DNA of 64,000 nt. Origin: Chloroflexota bacterium (lineage in GTDB: Bacteria > Chloroflexota > Anaerolineae > Promineifilales > Promineifilaceae). Positions 24,644 through 33,976 of the stretch are shown here, in pieces. Positions within the stretch are counted from its first letter, which is position 1; each line of letters opens with the position of its first letter. The DNA lies in NCBI GenBank assembly GCA_014584575.1, contig JACTMP010000032.1, positions 124,001 through 188,000 on the forward strand, written 5' to 3'. The position numbers and the translations under genes were made by a program. Under the pieces are notes generated by a model. It was not told the origin of the DNA, did not search any database, and saw nothing but the letters and a program-made list of their open reading frames with translations.

Positions 24644-25957
24644 ATGTCAGATACCGTTACTTCTGGTCAACTCAGCCTCGCCGGCGTTTCTGCCGCCGCC
24701 ATTAAAGCGTTCCGCGAGGGGCGCATGGCCGCCCGCGAACAGCAATATGACAAAGCGGTGCGTTATTACAGCGACGCCCTGGCCTTTGAAAACGCCCCCG
24801 TTATGTTTCGCTCTCGTCTGTTTGAGTACCGCGGGCAATGTTTCTGGCTGTTGGGCGAATTTGAAGCGGCTGAAAAAGATTACTTGGAGTCACTGGCCAT
24901 TAGTGATAACCAGGACCAAACGGCGCGCGCCCGCGTGCGCCTGGGCGAACTGGCCGACTTTCGCGGTCAATATGAAGAAGCCGAGAAGCTGTATCAACAG
25001 GCATTGCAAGAAGGGCTTACCTCCCAAAACCTGTTGGTTATTGGCCGGGCGCGGCGTGGGTTGGGTGTCTTATATCGGCGGCAGGGTAATACCGATGCTG
25101 CCATTAACCATCTCACCCAATCATTAGCCGCTTTTCGCCAGGCCGGTGAAGCCCGTGAGCAGGGGCGCGTCCTCACCAGTCTCGGTCGTACCCGTCAGGC
25201 GCGGGGCGAATACCAACATGCTTTAGCCGCCCACCATGAGGCGCACAAAATCCTGGAATCGGTTAGCGACCGCTGGCGGGTGGTGCAGGCGCTCAACGAC
25301 ATCGGCGAGTGCCACCAGGCGCTTTATGATATTGAGACTGCCCTCTCTTACCATCAGCGCGCCTTACAGCAGGCGTTGGAAACTAAAGCGGAACTACTGG
25401 TGCCAGAGATCAAACGCAACCTCGGTGTTGATCTGGTGGAAATGGGGCAATATGAGCAGGGATTGGTCTATTTGCAGGCGGCTCTGGAGGGGGCGCGTGA
25501 GGTCGGCAATCTGGAGCATGAAGCGTTAGCTCTGTATAACCTGGCCCGCGCCTATCTGCGTTATGAGGATTTTTCACTGGCCGAACAGGCAGTGGCGTCG
25601 CTGGCTCATATTGCCGAAACTTTGAATGCGGACCGTTATCGGGCATTGGCCTCTTTTGTGCGCGGCGAACTGCTCTTTTACCAGGGGGAGCGGGCAATGG
25701 CGTTGGCAGAACTGAACAACGCTATGCTGGCAGCGCAAACGTCGGTGGATCAGGGTACGTTGTGGAAATTACATGCCACGATGAGCCATGTGGCTGACAA
25801 TGCCAACATTGCAGCGGTGCATCTAACGATTGCTGTGGACTTTATACGGCAAATGGCCGAACCCCTGCAAGACCCACACTTGAAGTCTTGTTTTGTTTAT
25901 GCCCCACCCGTATTGGCCGTCTTGCAAGCTGCCAATATCAACCCGGAAAAGCTATAA
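24644..25957 (+). CDS. TPR-repeat protein
   Basis: 437 aa from ATG 24644 (MSDTVTSGQLSLAG). At least seven tetratricopeptide units follow in order: AAREQQYDKAVRYYSDALAF, GEFEAAEKDYLESLAI, GQYEEAEKLYQQALQEG, GNTDAAINHLTQSLAAF, GEYQHALAAHHEAHKIL, DIETALSYHQRALQQ, GQYEQGLVYLQAALEG. TPR arrays scaffold protein-protein contacts. No enzymatic domain, signal peptide or membrane segment is seen. Related units occur in the BTAD regulator at 7.2 kb. It precedes an HExxH protein by 30 nt and could share an operon. Partner unknown. Confidence 0.85.
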   Translation: MSDTVTSGQLSLAGVSAAAIKAFREGRMAAREQQYDKAVRYYSDALAFENAPVMFRSRLFEYRGQCFWLLGEFEAAEKDYLESLAISDNQDQTARARVRLGELADFRGQYEEAEKLYQQALQEGLTSQNLLVIGRARRGLGVLYRRQGNTDAAINHLTQSLAAFRQAGEAREQGRVLTSLGRTRQARGEYQHALAAHHEAHKILESVSDRWRVVQALNDIGECHQALYDIETALSYHQRALQQALETKAELLVPEIKRNLGVDLVEMGQYEQGLVYLQAALEGAREVGNLEHEALALYNLARAYLRYEDFSLAEQAVASLAHIAETLNADRYRALASFVRGELLFYQGERAMALAELNNAMLAAQTSVDQGTLWKLHATMSHVADNANIAAVHLTIAVDFIRQMAEPLQDPHLKSCFVYAPPVLAVLQAANINPEKL

Positions 25958-25987
25958 CTTTGCCTCCTCGGCGGCCAATCAGCCCTG

Positions 25988-26731
25988 ATGCCTGAACAGA
26001 GTAACTGCACGCATCACCCATCACGCATCACGTTTTTTACGTGGTGGCGTGAGCGCGTTGTTAGCCTCTGGCTTTGGCCGCTGAACCTGGTGCGCGATTT
26101 TCCGGCGCGGGCGCGGCGGTTAGGGAAGACCGGGCGCACGGCCGTAACCCACCAACCTCCCCTGCGCCAGACACTCCATTTGCTGATCGTCCAACTTTTT
26201 GATCTGGCAGGCGGCCCAGAATTGGCGCAAATTTTCCTGCGGTTGCTGGCCCATACCACACCATTGACGGCAGCGGAAACGGCCGTGATGACCGACATCA
26301 TTGGCTTACAACTCCGGTATACCGATGTGCGCCTGGCGACAGGTGGGCTTTCCCGATGGATATTCCGGTACAACGGCAACCTGGCCTTTACTGCCTGGCA
26401 TACCATCTTTTTGCCCGAAACGCCGGCCCGTTCCCGCCAAAACCGGGCGCTTTTGGTACATGAACTGACGCACGTCTACCAGTATGAGCGGGTTGGTACC
26501 CGTTACATGACAGAAGCCATCGCCGTGTTGATCGCCACCCGCCGTGATTGTTATGCTTATGGCGGCGCCGCCGGCTTAGCCCAGGCCCACGCGCAGCAAA
26601 TTCCCTTGGCCAGCTTTAACCAGGAGCAGCAGGCCCAAATTGTTCAGGATTATTTCTCCTTGTGGGTAGCAGGAGAAGACGTGACGGCCTATTTGCCTTA
26701 TATGGAGGAAGTCAGGTGCGGTGCACTTTGA
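25988..26731 (+). CDS. Putative HExxH zinc-peptidase-like protein (unknown family)
   Basis: 247 aa. The conspicuous motif is NRALLVHELTHVYQYERVG, an HExxH zinc signature followed by an E-containing helix. The context H-E-L-T-H-V-x-Q-Y is shared with DUF4157-like predicted metalloproteases. No signal peptide is evident; a weakly hydrophobic, Trp-rich N-terminal segment is present. The first about 17 residues (MPEQSNCTHHPSRITFF) are partly encoded by a CATCACG heptamer repeat, so the true start may be an internal GTG. Catalysis is inferred from the motif only. It follows the TPR gene closely. Confidence 0.6.
   Translation: MPEQSNCTHHPSRITFFTWWRERVVSLWLWPLNLVRDFPARARRLGKTGRTAVTHQPPLRQTLHLLIVQLFDLAGGPELAQIFLRLLAHTTPLTAAETAVMTDIIGLQLRYTDVRLATGGLSRWIFRYNGNLAFTAWHTIFLPETPARSRQNRALLVHELTHVYQYERVGTRYMTEAIAVLIATRRDCYAYGGAAGLAQAHAQQIPLASFNQEQQAQIVQDYFSLWVAGEDVTAYLPYMEEVRCGAL
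26007..26032. repeat. CATCACG heptamer repeat at the start of a CDS
   Basis: Three copies of a CATCACG/CATCACC unit lie within the first codons of the HExxH gene and encode His/Ser/Arg residues. A second CATCACG site lies at the end of the Fe-S gene near 57.74 kb. Confidence 0.6.
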
Positions 26732-26744
26732 AAGTACACCGCAC
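26716..26744 (+). terminator. Stem-loop overlapping the stop of the HExxH gene
   Basis: GTGCGGTGCACTTT pairs with AAAGTACACCGCAC (13 of 14 bp) around the TGA at 26729-26731. It has no U-tract, so it may be a 3'-end stabiliser or factor-dependent terminator. Confidence 0.5.
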
Positions 26745-26792
26745 CCGAACACCTTGAACCTGCCACTGTAATGTAGCTGTTATGTCACTACG

Positions 26793-26820
26793 TTGACACT
26801 AACGCGCACATAGGTATAAT
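26793..26820 (+). promoter_or_regulatory. Consensus sigma70-type promoter of the oligopeptide-transport operon
   Basis: TTGACA (26793-26798) and TATAAT (26815-26820) match the consensus exactly, with a 16-nt spacer. It is the best promoter match I found in the window and points toward the 28-codon leader ORF and the substrate-binding protein gene. Confidence 0.75.
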
Positions 26821-26873
26821 AGTTTCATTCCCTGCATCTGTTGGTTACCCTCAAATCAACAGGAGACCACTTA

Positions 26874-26960
26874 ATGGTTAAAGAAAACATGATTGTTTTT
26901 GAAAGCCCCTATCATACCGTGACCTTTGCCATACCTGGTAACGATGTCAAGGTCATGTAG
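26874..26960 (+). CDS. 28-aa leader ORF upstream of the binding-protein gene
   Basis: The ORF has a Shine-Dalgarno AGGAG nine nt before its ATG and encodes MVKENMIVFESPYHTVTFAI plus eight residues, ending in TAG. It begins about 50 nt after the -10 element, so it would be in the transcript leader. A small palindrome AAACCTGACAGGTTT and a second strong Shine-Dalgarno (AAGGAGGTG, with an ATGGCGTAA minimal ORF) follow before the lipoprotein gene. It may be a real small protein or a regulatory leader peptide. No homologue is recognised. Confidence 0.45.
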   Translation: MVKENMIVFESPYHTVTFAIPGNDVKVM

Positions 26961-27096
26961 GGGCTGTTTACATTTCGTGCACAAACCTGACAGGTTTTTG
27001 CACAAGGAGGTGATGGCGTAAAAGCAGCTATCGAGAATCACAATAGTTCCAATTTAACAGTTTATTGTTTTAGATTTAGAGACTTGGAGGAGACAA

Positions 27097-29094
27097 ATGT
27101 CAAAAAAGTGGTTTACAATCCTTGCCACACTTGTGGCCTTTAGTTTTGTTTTAGCAGCTTGTCAGTCTGCGGAGCCAACAGTTGTAGAAGTAACCCGTGT
27201 TGTGACCGAAACAGTTGTGGAGACAGTTGAGGTTGAAGGCGGAACCGAGGAAGTCCAGGTTGAAGTCACACGTGTTGTTGTCGAGACGGTAGTGGTAGAA
27301 CCGACGGCCGCACCGGTAGAAGCTCAACCCAAAGACCTGGTTGTCTGTATGGCCCAGGAACCCACCACCCTGTATCCCTACGGTGGCTCCATGCTGGCGA
27401 TGTCCGCTGTGTTGCATGCCGTTTATGAAAACAACTTTACCACTCTATCCTATGCCTACCAGGCGCAAGGTCTTGAAAAGGTACCCAGCCTGGCCGATGG
27501 CGATGCCCAGTTGGTTGAGGTAGAGGTACAACCTGGCGATATGGTACGTGATGCATCCGATGCCGTTGTAGCCTGGGGTGAAGGCGTCACGGTCAATAAT
27601 GCGGCCGGTGAAGAAGTAACCTTTGATGGCGCCGCGGTGACGATGGAGCAACTGGTGGTGGACTTCACCATGAAACCGCGTGTTTGGTCGGATGGTGAAC
27701 CGGTGAAAGCCAGCGATTCCGTCTATGCCTTTAACCTGACCGGCGACCCCGACACTAACCGGCCAAAATACACCTGGGAACGTACCGCCAGCTATGAAGC
27801 CACCGGTGATCTGTCCACTCGCTGGACCGGTCTGCCTGGTTATATGGACTCTGTCTATTTCACCAATTTCTGGGGACCGCTGCCGGAACATGTTTGGGGT
27901 CAATACTCGGCCGCTGAGTTGATCACCGCCGAAGAATCCAGCCGTATGCCGCTGGGTGATGGCCCGTTCATGATTACGGAATGGGTTGCCGGTGACCGCA
28001 TCTCATTGGTGAAAAATCCTCATTACTATCGCGCCGATGAAGGTCTGCCGTATCTGGACAGTGTCACCTACAAATTCATCCCCAACACCAATCAGTTGCT
28101 GGCTCAGTTGCTCTCCGGCGCCTGTGACATTGGTACGCAGGATGGTATGTCCACCAACGAAGCCCCGTTCCTGATTGAGGCCGAGAACAATGGTCTGCTG
28201 GTGCCCTTCTTCCAGACCGGCACGGTGTACGAACACATTGACTTCAACATTGACCCGGTGGAAGAATACCGCGCTCGTCCCGAATGGCGTGACTGGTTCA
28301 GCGATGTGCGTATACGCCAGGCGATGACCATGTGTACGGATCGTCAGGGCATGGTGGATAACATCATGTACGGCCGTTCCGAGATCATCCACACCTACAT
28401 CCCCAGCGTCCATCCACTCTACCCAACCGAAGGTCTGACCGAATGGCCCTATGACGTAGAAGCGGCTAACGCCTTACTTGATGAAGCTGGCGCCATAGAT
28501 ACAGATGGTGATGGCATTCGTGAATATGAAGGTCAGCCCTTTATTGTTACCCTGGGCACCACCGCCGGTAATGTCATGCGCCAGCAGTTGACCCAGATCT
28601 TCAAAGAAAATCTGGCGCAGTGTGGTATTCAAATAGAACTGTATTACCCACCGGCAGGTGAATGGTTTGCTGATGGGCCAGAAGGTGTGCTGTTCGGCCG
28701 TAAAACTGACCTGGGTGAATTTGCCTGGTTAACCGGCGTTGAACCCTCTTGCAGCCTGTACGGCGGTTGGAACGTACCTGGCGACCCCGAAGCGACCGAC
28801 GCCGATGGCAACCTGCTCTATCCGTCCGGCTGGGGTGGTCAGAACAACACTGGCTGGCGTAATGCCGACTTTGACGCTGCCTGCCAGAAAGCCATTGGTT
28901 CGCTGCCGGGCACACCGGAATACGAGGAAGGACACATTGAAGCCCAAATCATCTTCTCTGAGAATGTGCCCGTTATTCCGCTGTTCCTGCGCCTGAAAGT
29001 GGCCGCCGCCCGTCCGGAGGTACTCAACTTCTTCGTAGACCCGACCGAAAATTCTGAACTGTTTAATATCTTTGAGATTGACATTCAGCAATAA
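27097..29094 (+). CDS. ABC transporter substrate-binding lipoprotein, family 5 (oligopeptide/dipeptide)
   Basis: 665 aa. Signal peptide with lipobox LAAC (Cys at about 21), then a Val/Glu/Thr linker (VEVTRVVTETVVETVEVE) that holds the protein off the membrane. The SBP family 5 fold follows: ITEWVAGDRISLVKNPHYYR, DVRIRQAMTMCTDRQGMVDN and the C-terminal NVPVIPLFLRLKVA. It captures oligopeptides or related solutes for the two permeases and two ATPases encoded next. Shine-Dalgarno GGAGGAG is close to the ATG. The terminator at 29118-29151 would make it more highly expressed than the permeases. The exact ligand cannot be told. Confidence 0.93.
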   Translation: MSKKWFTILATLVAFSFVLAACQSAEPTVVEVTRVVTETVVETVEVEGGTEEVQVEVTRVVVETVVVEPTAAPVEAQPKDLVVCMAQEPTTLYPYGGSMLAMSAVLHAVYENNFTTLSYAYQAQGLEKVPSLADGDAQLVEVEVQPGDMVRDASDAVVAWGEGVTVNNAAGEEVTFDGAAVTMEQLVVDFTMKPRVWSDGEPVKASDSVYAFNLTGDPDTNRPKYTWERTASYEATGDLSTRWTGLPGYMDSVYFTNFWGPLPEHVWGQYSAAELITAEESSRMPLGDGPFMITEWVAGDRISLVKNPHYYRADEGLPYLDSVTYKFIPNTNQLLAQLLSGACDIGTQDGMSTNEAPFLIEAENNGLLVPFFQTGTVYEHIDFNIDPVEEYRARPEWRDWFSDVRIRQAMTMCTDRQGMVDNIMYGRSEIIHTYIPSVHPLYPTEGLTEWPYDVEAANALLDEAGAIDTDGDGIREYEGQPFIVTLGTTAGNVMRQQLTQIFKENLAQCGIQIELYYPPAGEWFADGPEGVLFGRKTDLGEFAWLTGVEPSCSLYGGWNVPGDPEATDADGNLLYPSGWGGQNNTGWRNADFDAACQKAIGSLPGTPEYEEGHIEAQIIFSENVPVIPLFLRLKVAAARPEVLNFFVDPTENSELFNIFEIDIQQ

Positions 29095-29117
29095 CGGGGT
29101 TGTTGACATGAGATAGT

Positions 29118-29151
29118 AGTGGCAGCGTCTGATGGCGCTGCCACTATTTTT
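29118..29151 (+). terminator. Intrinsic terminator after the binding-protein gene
   Basis: AGTGGCAGCG (29118-29127) pairs perfectly with CGCTGCCACT (29136-29145), followed by ATTTTTT. It lies 24 nt after the stop codon. Confidence 0.88.
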
Positions 29152-29533
29152 CTGGTTCTTATTGGTTTCTGTCCATGCGCTTTGATACAATTTGGCCATG
29201 GATGCACTATTTCCCGATTCCTCCCACCAATTACTGGCTTTGTGGCCGCATCCACATGCACGCACTCACAAACTTAAGAATTATTTAACACCAACACGCG
29301 ACGGGGTGGTGCCTGGTCTAACGTTTGCGGGTACCACATGGGCGCACTGAATGATGCCTTAATTCTGTGCAATGGGATTGATTCAGTATCAGTAGATCGC
29401 AATGGGAGGAGTGGGCATCCTCAGACACCCACCGGTGCGCATCTGAGGATGCGAACTCCGCTTCGATTTACTGGGTATAGAAGGGTGAGTTAATCATTTC
29501 AGGCAAGAGCATAATCTTGCCAGGAGGTAACAG
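29152..29533 (+). other. Intergenic leader between binding protein and permease genes, with one long hairpin
   Basis: No gene is supported in these 382 bases. A TACAAT (about 29186) is only a weak promoter hint. A perfect 11-bp inverted repeat, GCATCCTCAGA (29415-29425) against TCTGAGGATGC (29442-29452), with a 16-nt loop and no U-tract, lies about 80 nt before the permease start. GCAATGGGA occurs twice just upstream of it. Shine-Dalgarno AGGAGG precedes the permease ATG. Confidence 0.55.
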
Positions 29534-30721
29534 ATGACCAATTATCTCATACGGCGGGCATTCCAAATGGTATTAGTAGTTATATTTGCTACTATCGCCA
29601 TTTATTTCATGTTAAATGCGGTACCCGGCGGCCCCTTGTCTGGCCTAAACCTGGCGTCTGATGCCAGAAATAGGCTCAGCCCCCAGGAAATCGCCCGGAT
29701 TGAAGCAACTTTGGGTCTAAACAGACCAATGTACCTGGCTTATCTGGCGTGGATGTTGGGTGAAGATTGGCTAGACGAGGCTGGTGATTTGGTCGGCAAC
29801 CCAGACCTGAAAAATAATCTGGCCATCACAGGTACATGGCGTGATTACCAAACGCCTACCTGTCAGGCAGCCGGAGGTACCAATGCTAACGCGGACCCAA
29901 ACAGACGATTGCCGTGTAGCAGAGGCGTCATCCGCTGGGATTGGGGTGAATCCTGGGCGCTGGCACGTGGGCAAACAGTTACATCATTGATTGGTAGCCG
30001 CCTGACCAATACGCTCATTTTGATGACTACTGTCACGGTAGTTTCACTGGTTATTGCCATACCTATCGGCATCATTTCGGCGGTTCGGCAGTATTCCGTC
30101 TTGGATTATGTTGCCACCACCTTTAGCTTTTTTGGAATTGCTATGCCCGTCTTCTGGTTTGGTTTGCTGGTGATCATTCTGTTTGGTTTGCAGTTTCAAC
30201 GGTGGGGGCTGCCATATTTCCCCACCGGTGATGTGTTTACACAGCGGGTATTACCCGGCAGTATCCAGGATGTGCTGAATATCAAACCATATACCCTGGC
30301 CGACCGCGCTATTCATCTGGTGCTGCCGGTGATGGTGTTGACGCTGCTCTATCTGGCCGGCTGGAGCCGCTATATGCGCTCGTCCATGTTGGAAGTGCTG
30401 CGCCAGGATTATGTGCGTACCGCCCGCTCGAAGGGGCTGCGAGAACGGGCCGTTATTATTCGGCACGCCTTACGTAATGCCTTGATCCCGATTATCACCA
30501 TTGTCGTTTTTCAGATACCGGGTATTTTTGGTGGTGCTATTGTTACCGAAACCATTTTCAACTACCCTGGCATGGGACGATTGTATATTGATGCCCTCAG
30601 CCGTGACGATTGGCCGATTGTGATGGCTTTATTGTTTATTACGGCCATATTGGTGGTGATTGCCACGCTGATTGGGGATATCCTCTATACGATTGTAGAT
30701 CCCCGTATCCGGTTTGGTTGA
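29534..30721 (+). CDS. Oligopeptide/dipeptide ABC transporter permease (DppB/OppB type)
   Basis: 395 aa. N-terminal MTNYLIRRAFQMVLVVIFAT is typical of OppB/DppB. Six membrane segments are seen, and the cytoplasmic EAA-like loop (VRTARSKGLRERAVIIRHAL) contacts the ATPases. The extracytoplasmic loop between segments 1 and 2 is long (about residues 50-155, including DYQTPTCQAAGGTNANADPN with two Cys), larger than in the E. coli proteins. It is separated from the second permease gene by an intrinsic terminator. Confidence 0.93.
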   Translation: MTNYLIRRAFQMVLVVIFATIAIYFMLNAVPGGPLSGLNLASDARNRLSPQEIARIEATLGLNRPMYLAYLAWMLGEDWLDEAGDLVGNPDLKNNLAITGTWRDYQTPTCQAAGGTNANADPNRRLPCSRGVIRWDWGESWALARGQTVTSLIGSRLTNTLILMTTVTVVSLVIAIPIGIISAVRQYSVLDYVATTFSFFGIAMPVFWFGLLVIILFGLQFQRWGLPYFPTGDVFTQRVLPGSIQDVLNIKPYTLADRAIHLVLPVMVLTLLYLAGWSRYMRSSMLEVLRQDYVRTARSKGLRERAVIIRHALRNALIPIITIVVFQIPGIFGGAIVTETIFNYPGMGRLYIDALSRDDWPIVMALLFITAILVVIATLIGDILYTIVDPRIRFG

Positions 30722-30736
30722 TTAACGTGACAAAAG

Positions 30737-30771
30737 AAACCATGCTGTTTGGCTAAACAGCATGGTTTTTT
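30737..30771 (+). terminator. Strong intrinsic terminator between the two permease genes
   Basis: AAACCATGCTGTTT (30737-30750) pairs perfectly over 14 bp with AAACAGCATGGTTT (30755-30768) across a GGCT loop, followed by a U-run to 30771. Because it lies inside an apparent operon it may attenuate expression of the downstream permease and ATPases. Confidence 0.88.
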
Positions 30772-30791
30772 CTCAATAAGGGAGAAGAGCA

Positions 30792-31769
30792 ATGACTGTC
30801 AGCAAAATTGATATTGACGCCTTACAAGCCGAGGCGCTGCTTACCGGAAAACCTGAGCCTCTCATTATTACCTATTGGAAGCGGCTGCGCCGGCACAAGC
30901 TGGCGACGGCCAGCTTGATTGTGTTAGCCACGATTATTACTGTGGTCATTCTTGGACCGGAAATTATGGCGCGCCGCACTTACTATAATGTGTCGCGTGG
31001 CCAAAATGTGCCCTATAGTCGGGATACCCAAGACCTGGCCTCCCGTAATATGCCCCCTTCCCGTGAGCATCCATTGGGAACAGATGAACTGGGACGGGAT
31101 GTGTTGTACCGCTTGTTGGTGGCCGGCCGCCTGTCCTTGACTATTGCGTTTACAGTGACCTTTGTGGCCGAGACGTTTGGGTTGTTTTTAGGAGCGGTGT
31201 CGGGGTATTACGGCCGTTGGGCAGACAGCCTCATTCAGCGGATTGTCGAGTTTATCATCATCTTGCCTACCCTGCCTTTATTGCTGGCGCTCTCTTCCCT
31301 CTTGCGCAACATCCGCGTCTCATTTTTACCCCCTGAATGGAGTCAGGCGTTTATAATTATTGTGATTCTGATTGTCCTGGGGTGGACGGGCGCCTGCCGC
31401 CTGGCACGAGCGGAAGTGCTGAAACTGCGCAACATGGAATTTGCCGAAGCCTCCCGCGCCTTAGGTTTGAGCAATTTACAAATCATCACCCGGCATATGA
31501 TGCCCAATGCGATTCCGCCTATCATTGTCAGCGCCACGTTAGGCTTAGGCGGCGTTATTTTGTTGGAATCTGCCTTAAGCTTTTTGGGCTTTGGTGTGCA
31601 GCCGCCGGTAGCTACCTGGGGCAATATGCTGCAAGATGTACAAAAAGATATGTTCATGGCCCCCTGGAAAGCGTTATACCCCGGTTTACTCATTTTCATC
31701 ACGGTATTATCGTTCAACTACCTGGGTGACGGTCTACGAGACGCTTTAGACCCGCGTCTAAAACTTTAA
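30792..31769 (+). CDS. Oligopeptide/dipeptide ABC transporter permease (DppC/OppC type)
   Basis: 325 aa. OppC/DppC features: a cytoplasmic N-terminus followed by LATASLIVLATIITVVILGP, the HPLGTDELGRDVLYRLL signature, and the EAA loop FAEASRALGLSNLQIITRHM. About six membrane segments. The C-terminus NYLGDGLRDALDPRLKL is family-typical. It forms the translocation pore with the preceding permease. A Shine-Dalgarno GGGAGAAGAG sits between the terminator stem and the ATG. Confidence 0.93.
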   Translation: MTVSKIDIDALQAEALLTGKPEPLIITYWKRLRRHKLATASLIVLATIITVVILGPEIMARRTYYNVSRGQNVPYSRDTQDLASRNMPPSREHPLGTDELGRDVLYRLLVAGRLSLTIAFTVTFVAETFGLFLGAVSGYYGRWADSLIQRIVEFIIILPTLPLLLALSSLLRNIRVSFLPPEWSQAFIIIVILIVLGWTGACRLARAEVLKLRNMEFAEASRALGLSNLQIITRHMMPNAIPPIIVSATLGLGGVILLESALSFLGFGVQPPVATWGNMLQDVQKDMFMAPWKALYPGLLIFITVLSFNYLGDGLRDALDPRLKL

Positions 31770-31798
31770 GATTGATGTAGGGAGGAAGGTGGAAAGAA

Positions 31799-32788
31799 GT
31801 GGAGCAAAACAATAATAATAACATCCTGGAAATCAAGGGACTAAAAACACAATTCTTCACCGAAGCCGGCGTAGTGCGGGCCGTTGATGGGGTAGACCTG
31901 ACGGTCAAGCGGGGTGAGGTGATGGGCGTAGTGGGTGAATCAGGTTGTGGCAAGAGCGTCATGTCTCTTTCCATTATGCGCCTGATTGGGCAGCCGGGGA
32001 AAATTTTGGAAGGTGAGGTGGTTTTTGATGGGGAGGATATCCTCCAGGTGCCTGAATCCGCCATGACCAAGATACGTGGCAACCGTATCTCCATGATTTT
32101 TCAGCAGCCACAAAGCTGCCTGAACCCTGTCTTTCGTGTTGGCGAACAATTGTCGGAAGTATTGGATATTCATCAAGATTTGGGTAAAGAGGCCGGCCAG
32201 AAACGGGCCATCGAATTGCTGGCAATGGTCGGCATCCCCGAACCTGAAGCCCGCATCAAGGCTTTTCCCCATGAATTATCGGGCGGCATGTCACAGCGCG
32301 TGATGATCGCTATGGCCCTTGCCTGTTTGCCAGAATTGTTAATTGCCGATGAACCGACTACCGCTCTGGATGTGACTATTCAAGCCCAGATTCTGGATCT
32401 GATGCGTAATCTGAAGTCAAAAATGGAAACTTCGATTATTTTGATCACCCACGATCTTGGGGTAGTGGCAGAGATGTGTGATCGGGTGACAGTGATGTAT
32501 GCCGGCCGTGTGGTGGAAGAGGCGCCCGTAAAAGAGTTGTTCCAATCGCCCAAACATCCTTATACCATTGCCCTCATCGGCTCCACGCCGGTGTTGGGGG
32601 AAACGGACAAAGAATTGACCACTATCCCCGGTTCTGTGCCCAATCTGGTAGACTTGCCCCCTGGCTGTAAATTTGCGCCACGATGCCTGGCTCGTGTCGA
32701 AAACCAGCTAACAAAATGCACGGAAGAAGAACCGCCGCTGAAGTTGGTAGCCCCCGGCCATACGGCAAGATGCTGGTTATATGAGTGA
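31799..32788 (+). CDS. Oligopeptide ABC transporter ATP-binding protein (DppD/OppD type)
   Basis: 329 aa from GTG 31799. Walker [10 protein letters not shown]-loop [15 protein letters not shown], signature [16 protein letters not shown], Walker [14 protein letters not shown] and H-loop [13 protein letters not shown] are all intact. The C-terminal oligopeptide extension with four Cys ([20 protein letters not shown] ... ARCWL) is typical of OppD/DppD, which bind a 4Fe-4S cluster. It hydrolyses ATP to drive uptake. Preceded by GGGAGG about 12 nt upstream. Confidence 0.93.
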   Translation: MEQNNNNNILEIKGLKTQFFTEAGVVRAVDGVDLTVKRGEVMGVVGESGCGKSVMSLSIMRLIGQPGKILEGEVVFDGEDILQVPESAMTKIRGNRISMIFQQPQSCLNPVFRVGEQLSEVLDIHQDLGKEAGQKRAIELLAMVGIPEPEARIKAFPHELSGGMSQRVMIAMALACLPELLIADEPTTALDVTIQAQILDLMRNLKSKMETSIILITHDLGVVAEMCDRVTVMYAGRVVEEAPVKELFQSPKHPYTIALIGSTPVLGETDKELTTIPGSVPNLVDLPPGCKFAPRCLARVENQLTKCTEEEPPLKLVAPGHTARCWLYE

Positions 32789-32887
32789 TTGACCATCCAC
32801 GAATAACCGGATTGGCACGGTCAGAAGGCCGGCTACAGCAAAGCGGAAAGTTATTGATGGATGGATGGGTTGAGGAGATTAACTATC

Positions 32888-33976
32888 ATGGTTGATGACA
32901 CAAAGAAAAACGGGACAGGCGTCTCGCAGGACAGACGGAAGTTGTTGGAAGTGAACAATCTGGTGAAGTATTTCCCGGTGCGTGGCGGCCTGTTACAGCG
33001 GGTACGGGCCTGGGTGAAAGCAGTGGATGATATCTCCTTTTTTGTTTACGAAGGGGAAACGCTGGGGTTGGTCGGTGAATCTGGCTGTGGCAAGACTACC
33101 GTGGGTCGGACTATTCTGAATTTGATTCCCCCTACAGATGGTCATGTTATTTTTGATGGCAAGGATTTGTCTACCTTAAATGCCTCTGAAATGAAAAAGA
33201 TGCGGCGGAATATGCAGATCATCTTCCAAGACCCATTCTCGTCGCTTGACCCACGTATGCCGATTGGTGAAAGCATTGCCGAGGGGCTGCGCATTCATAC
33301 CAACAAAAGCGGCCAGGAACGTTACGATATTGTGGTGGAAATGTTGACACGTGTAGGAATGCGGGCGGAACATGCCCGGCGTTATCCGCATGAGTTTTCG
33401 GGTGGGCAGCGACAGCGTATTGGGATTGCGCGAGCGTTGGCTTTGCAGCCTAAGTTCATTGTGTGTGATGAACCGGTTTCGGCGTTGGATGTTTCTATTC
33501 AGGCGCAGGTTTTAAACATTCTCAAGGAACTGCAACGTGATTTTGGCCTGACCTATTTATTTATTGCGCATAACTTGAGTGTGGTGGAGCATTTTAGTGA
33601 TCGGGTGGGCGTGATGTATCTGGGTAAGATGGTGGAAATGGCGTCGCGCGATGACCTGTATGAAGACCCGCTGCATCCTTACACCCAATCACTGATGTCG
33701 GCTATTCCGATTCCTGATCCCACTTTGAAGCGGCAACGTGTTATTTTACAAGGGGAAGTGCCCAGTCCATTAAACCCACCTAAAGGATGTCGTTTCCATA
33801 CGCGCTGCCCGTTGGCTTTTGATAAATGTTCGCAGGAAACCCCACCGTTTAAGGATTACGGGAACGAGCACTATGCTGCCTGCTGGTTGTTGGAGACTGG
33901 GGAGAAGGGCGCCAGCAAGTTGACTATTGATAAAGTGCGGAACAGTAATGTAGTTACGTTGGCTGAGATTGAGTAG
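32888..33976 (+). CDS. Oligopeptide ABC transporter ATP-binding protein (DppF/OppF type)
   Basis: 362 aa from ATG 32888, supported by GAGGAG; an in-frame ATG at 32861 lacks a better site. Walker [11 protein letters not shown]-loop [16 protein letters not shown], signature [17 protein letters not shown], Walker [14 protein letters not shown] and H-loop [12 protein letters not shown]. The C-terminal Cys-containing extension [17 protein letters not shown] is as in OppF/DppF. It pairs with the preceding ATPase. An intrinsic terminator follows at 34009-34035. Confidence 0.93.
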   Translation: MVDDTKKNGTGVSQDRRKLLEVNNLVKYFPVRGGLLQRVRAWVKAVDDISFFVYEGETLGLVGESGCGKTTVGRTILNLIPPTDGHVIFDGKDLSTLNASEMKKMRRNMQIIFQDPFSSLDPRMPIGESIAEGLRIHTNKSGQERYDIVVEMLTRVGMRAEHARRYPHEFSGGQRQRIGIARALALQPKFIVCDEPVSALDVSIQAQVLNILKELQRDFGLTYLFIAHNLSVVEHFSDRVGVMYLGKMVEMASRDDLYEDPLHPYTQSLMSAIPIPDPTLKRQRVILQGEVPSPLNPPKGCRFHTRCPLAFDKCSQETPPFKDYGNEHYAACWLLETGEKGASKLTIDKVRNSNVVTLAEIE

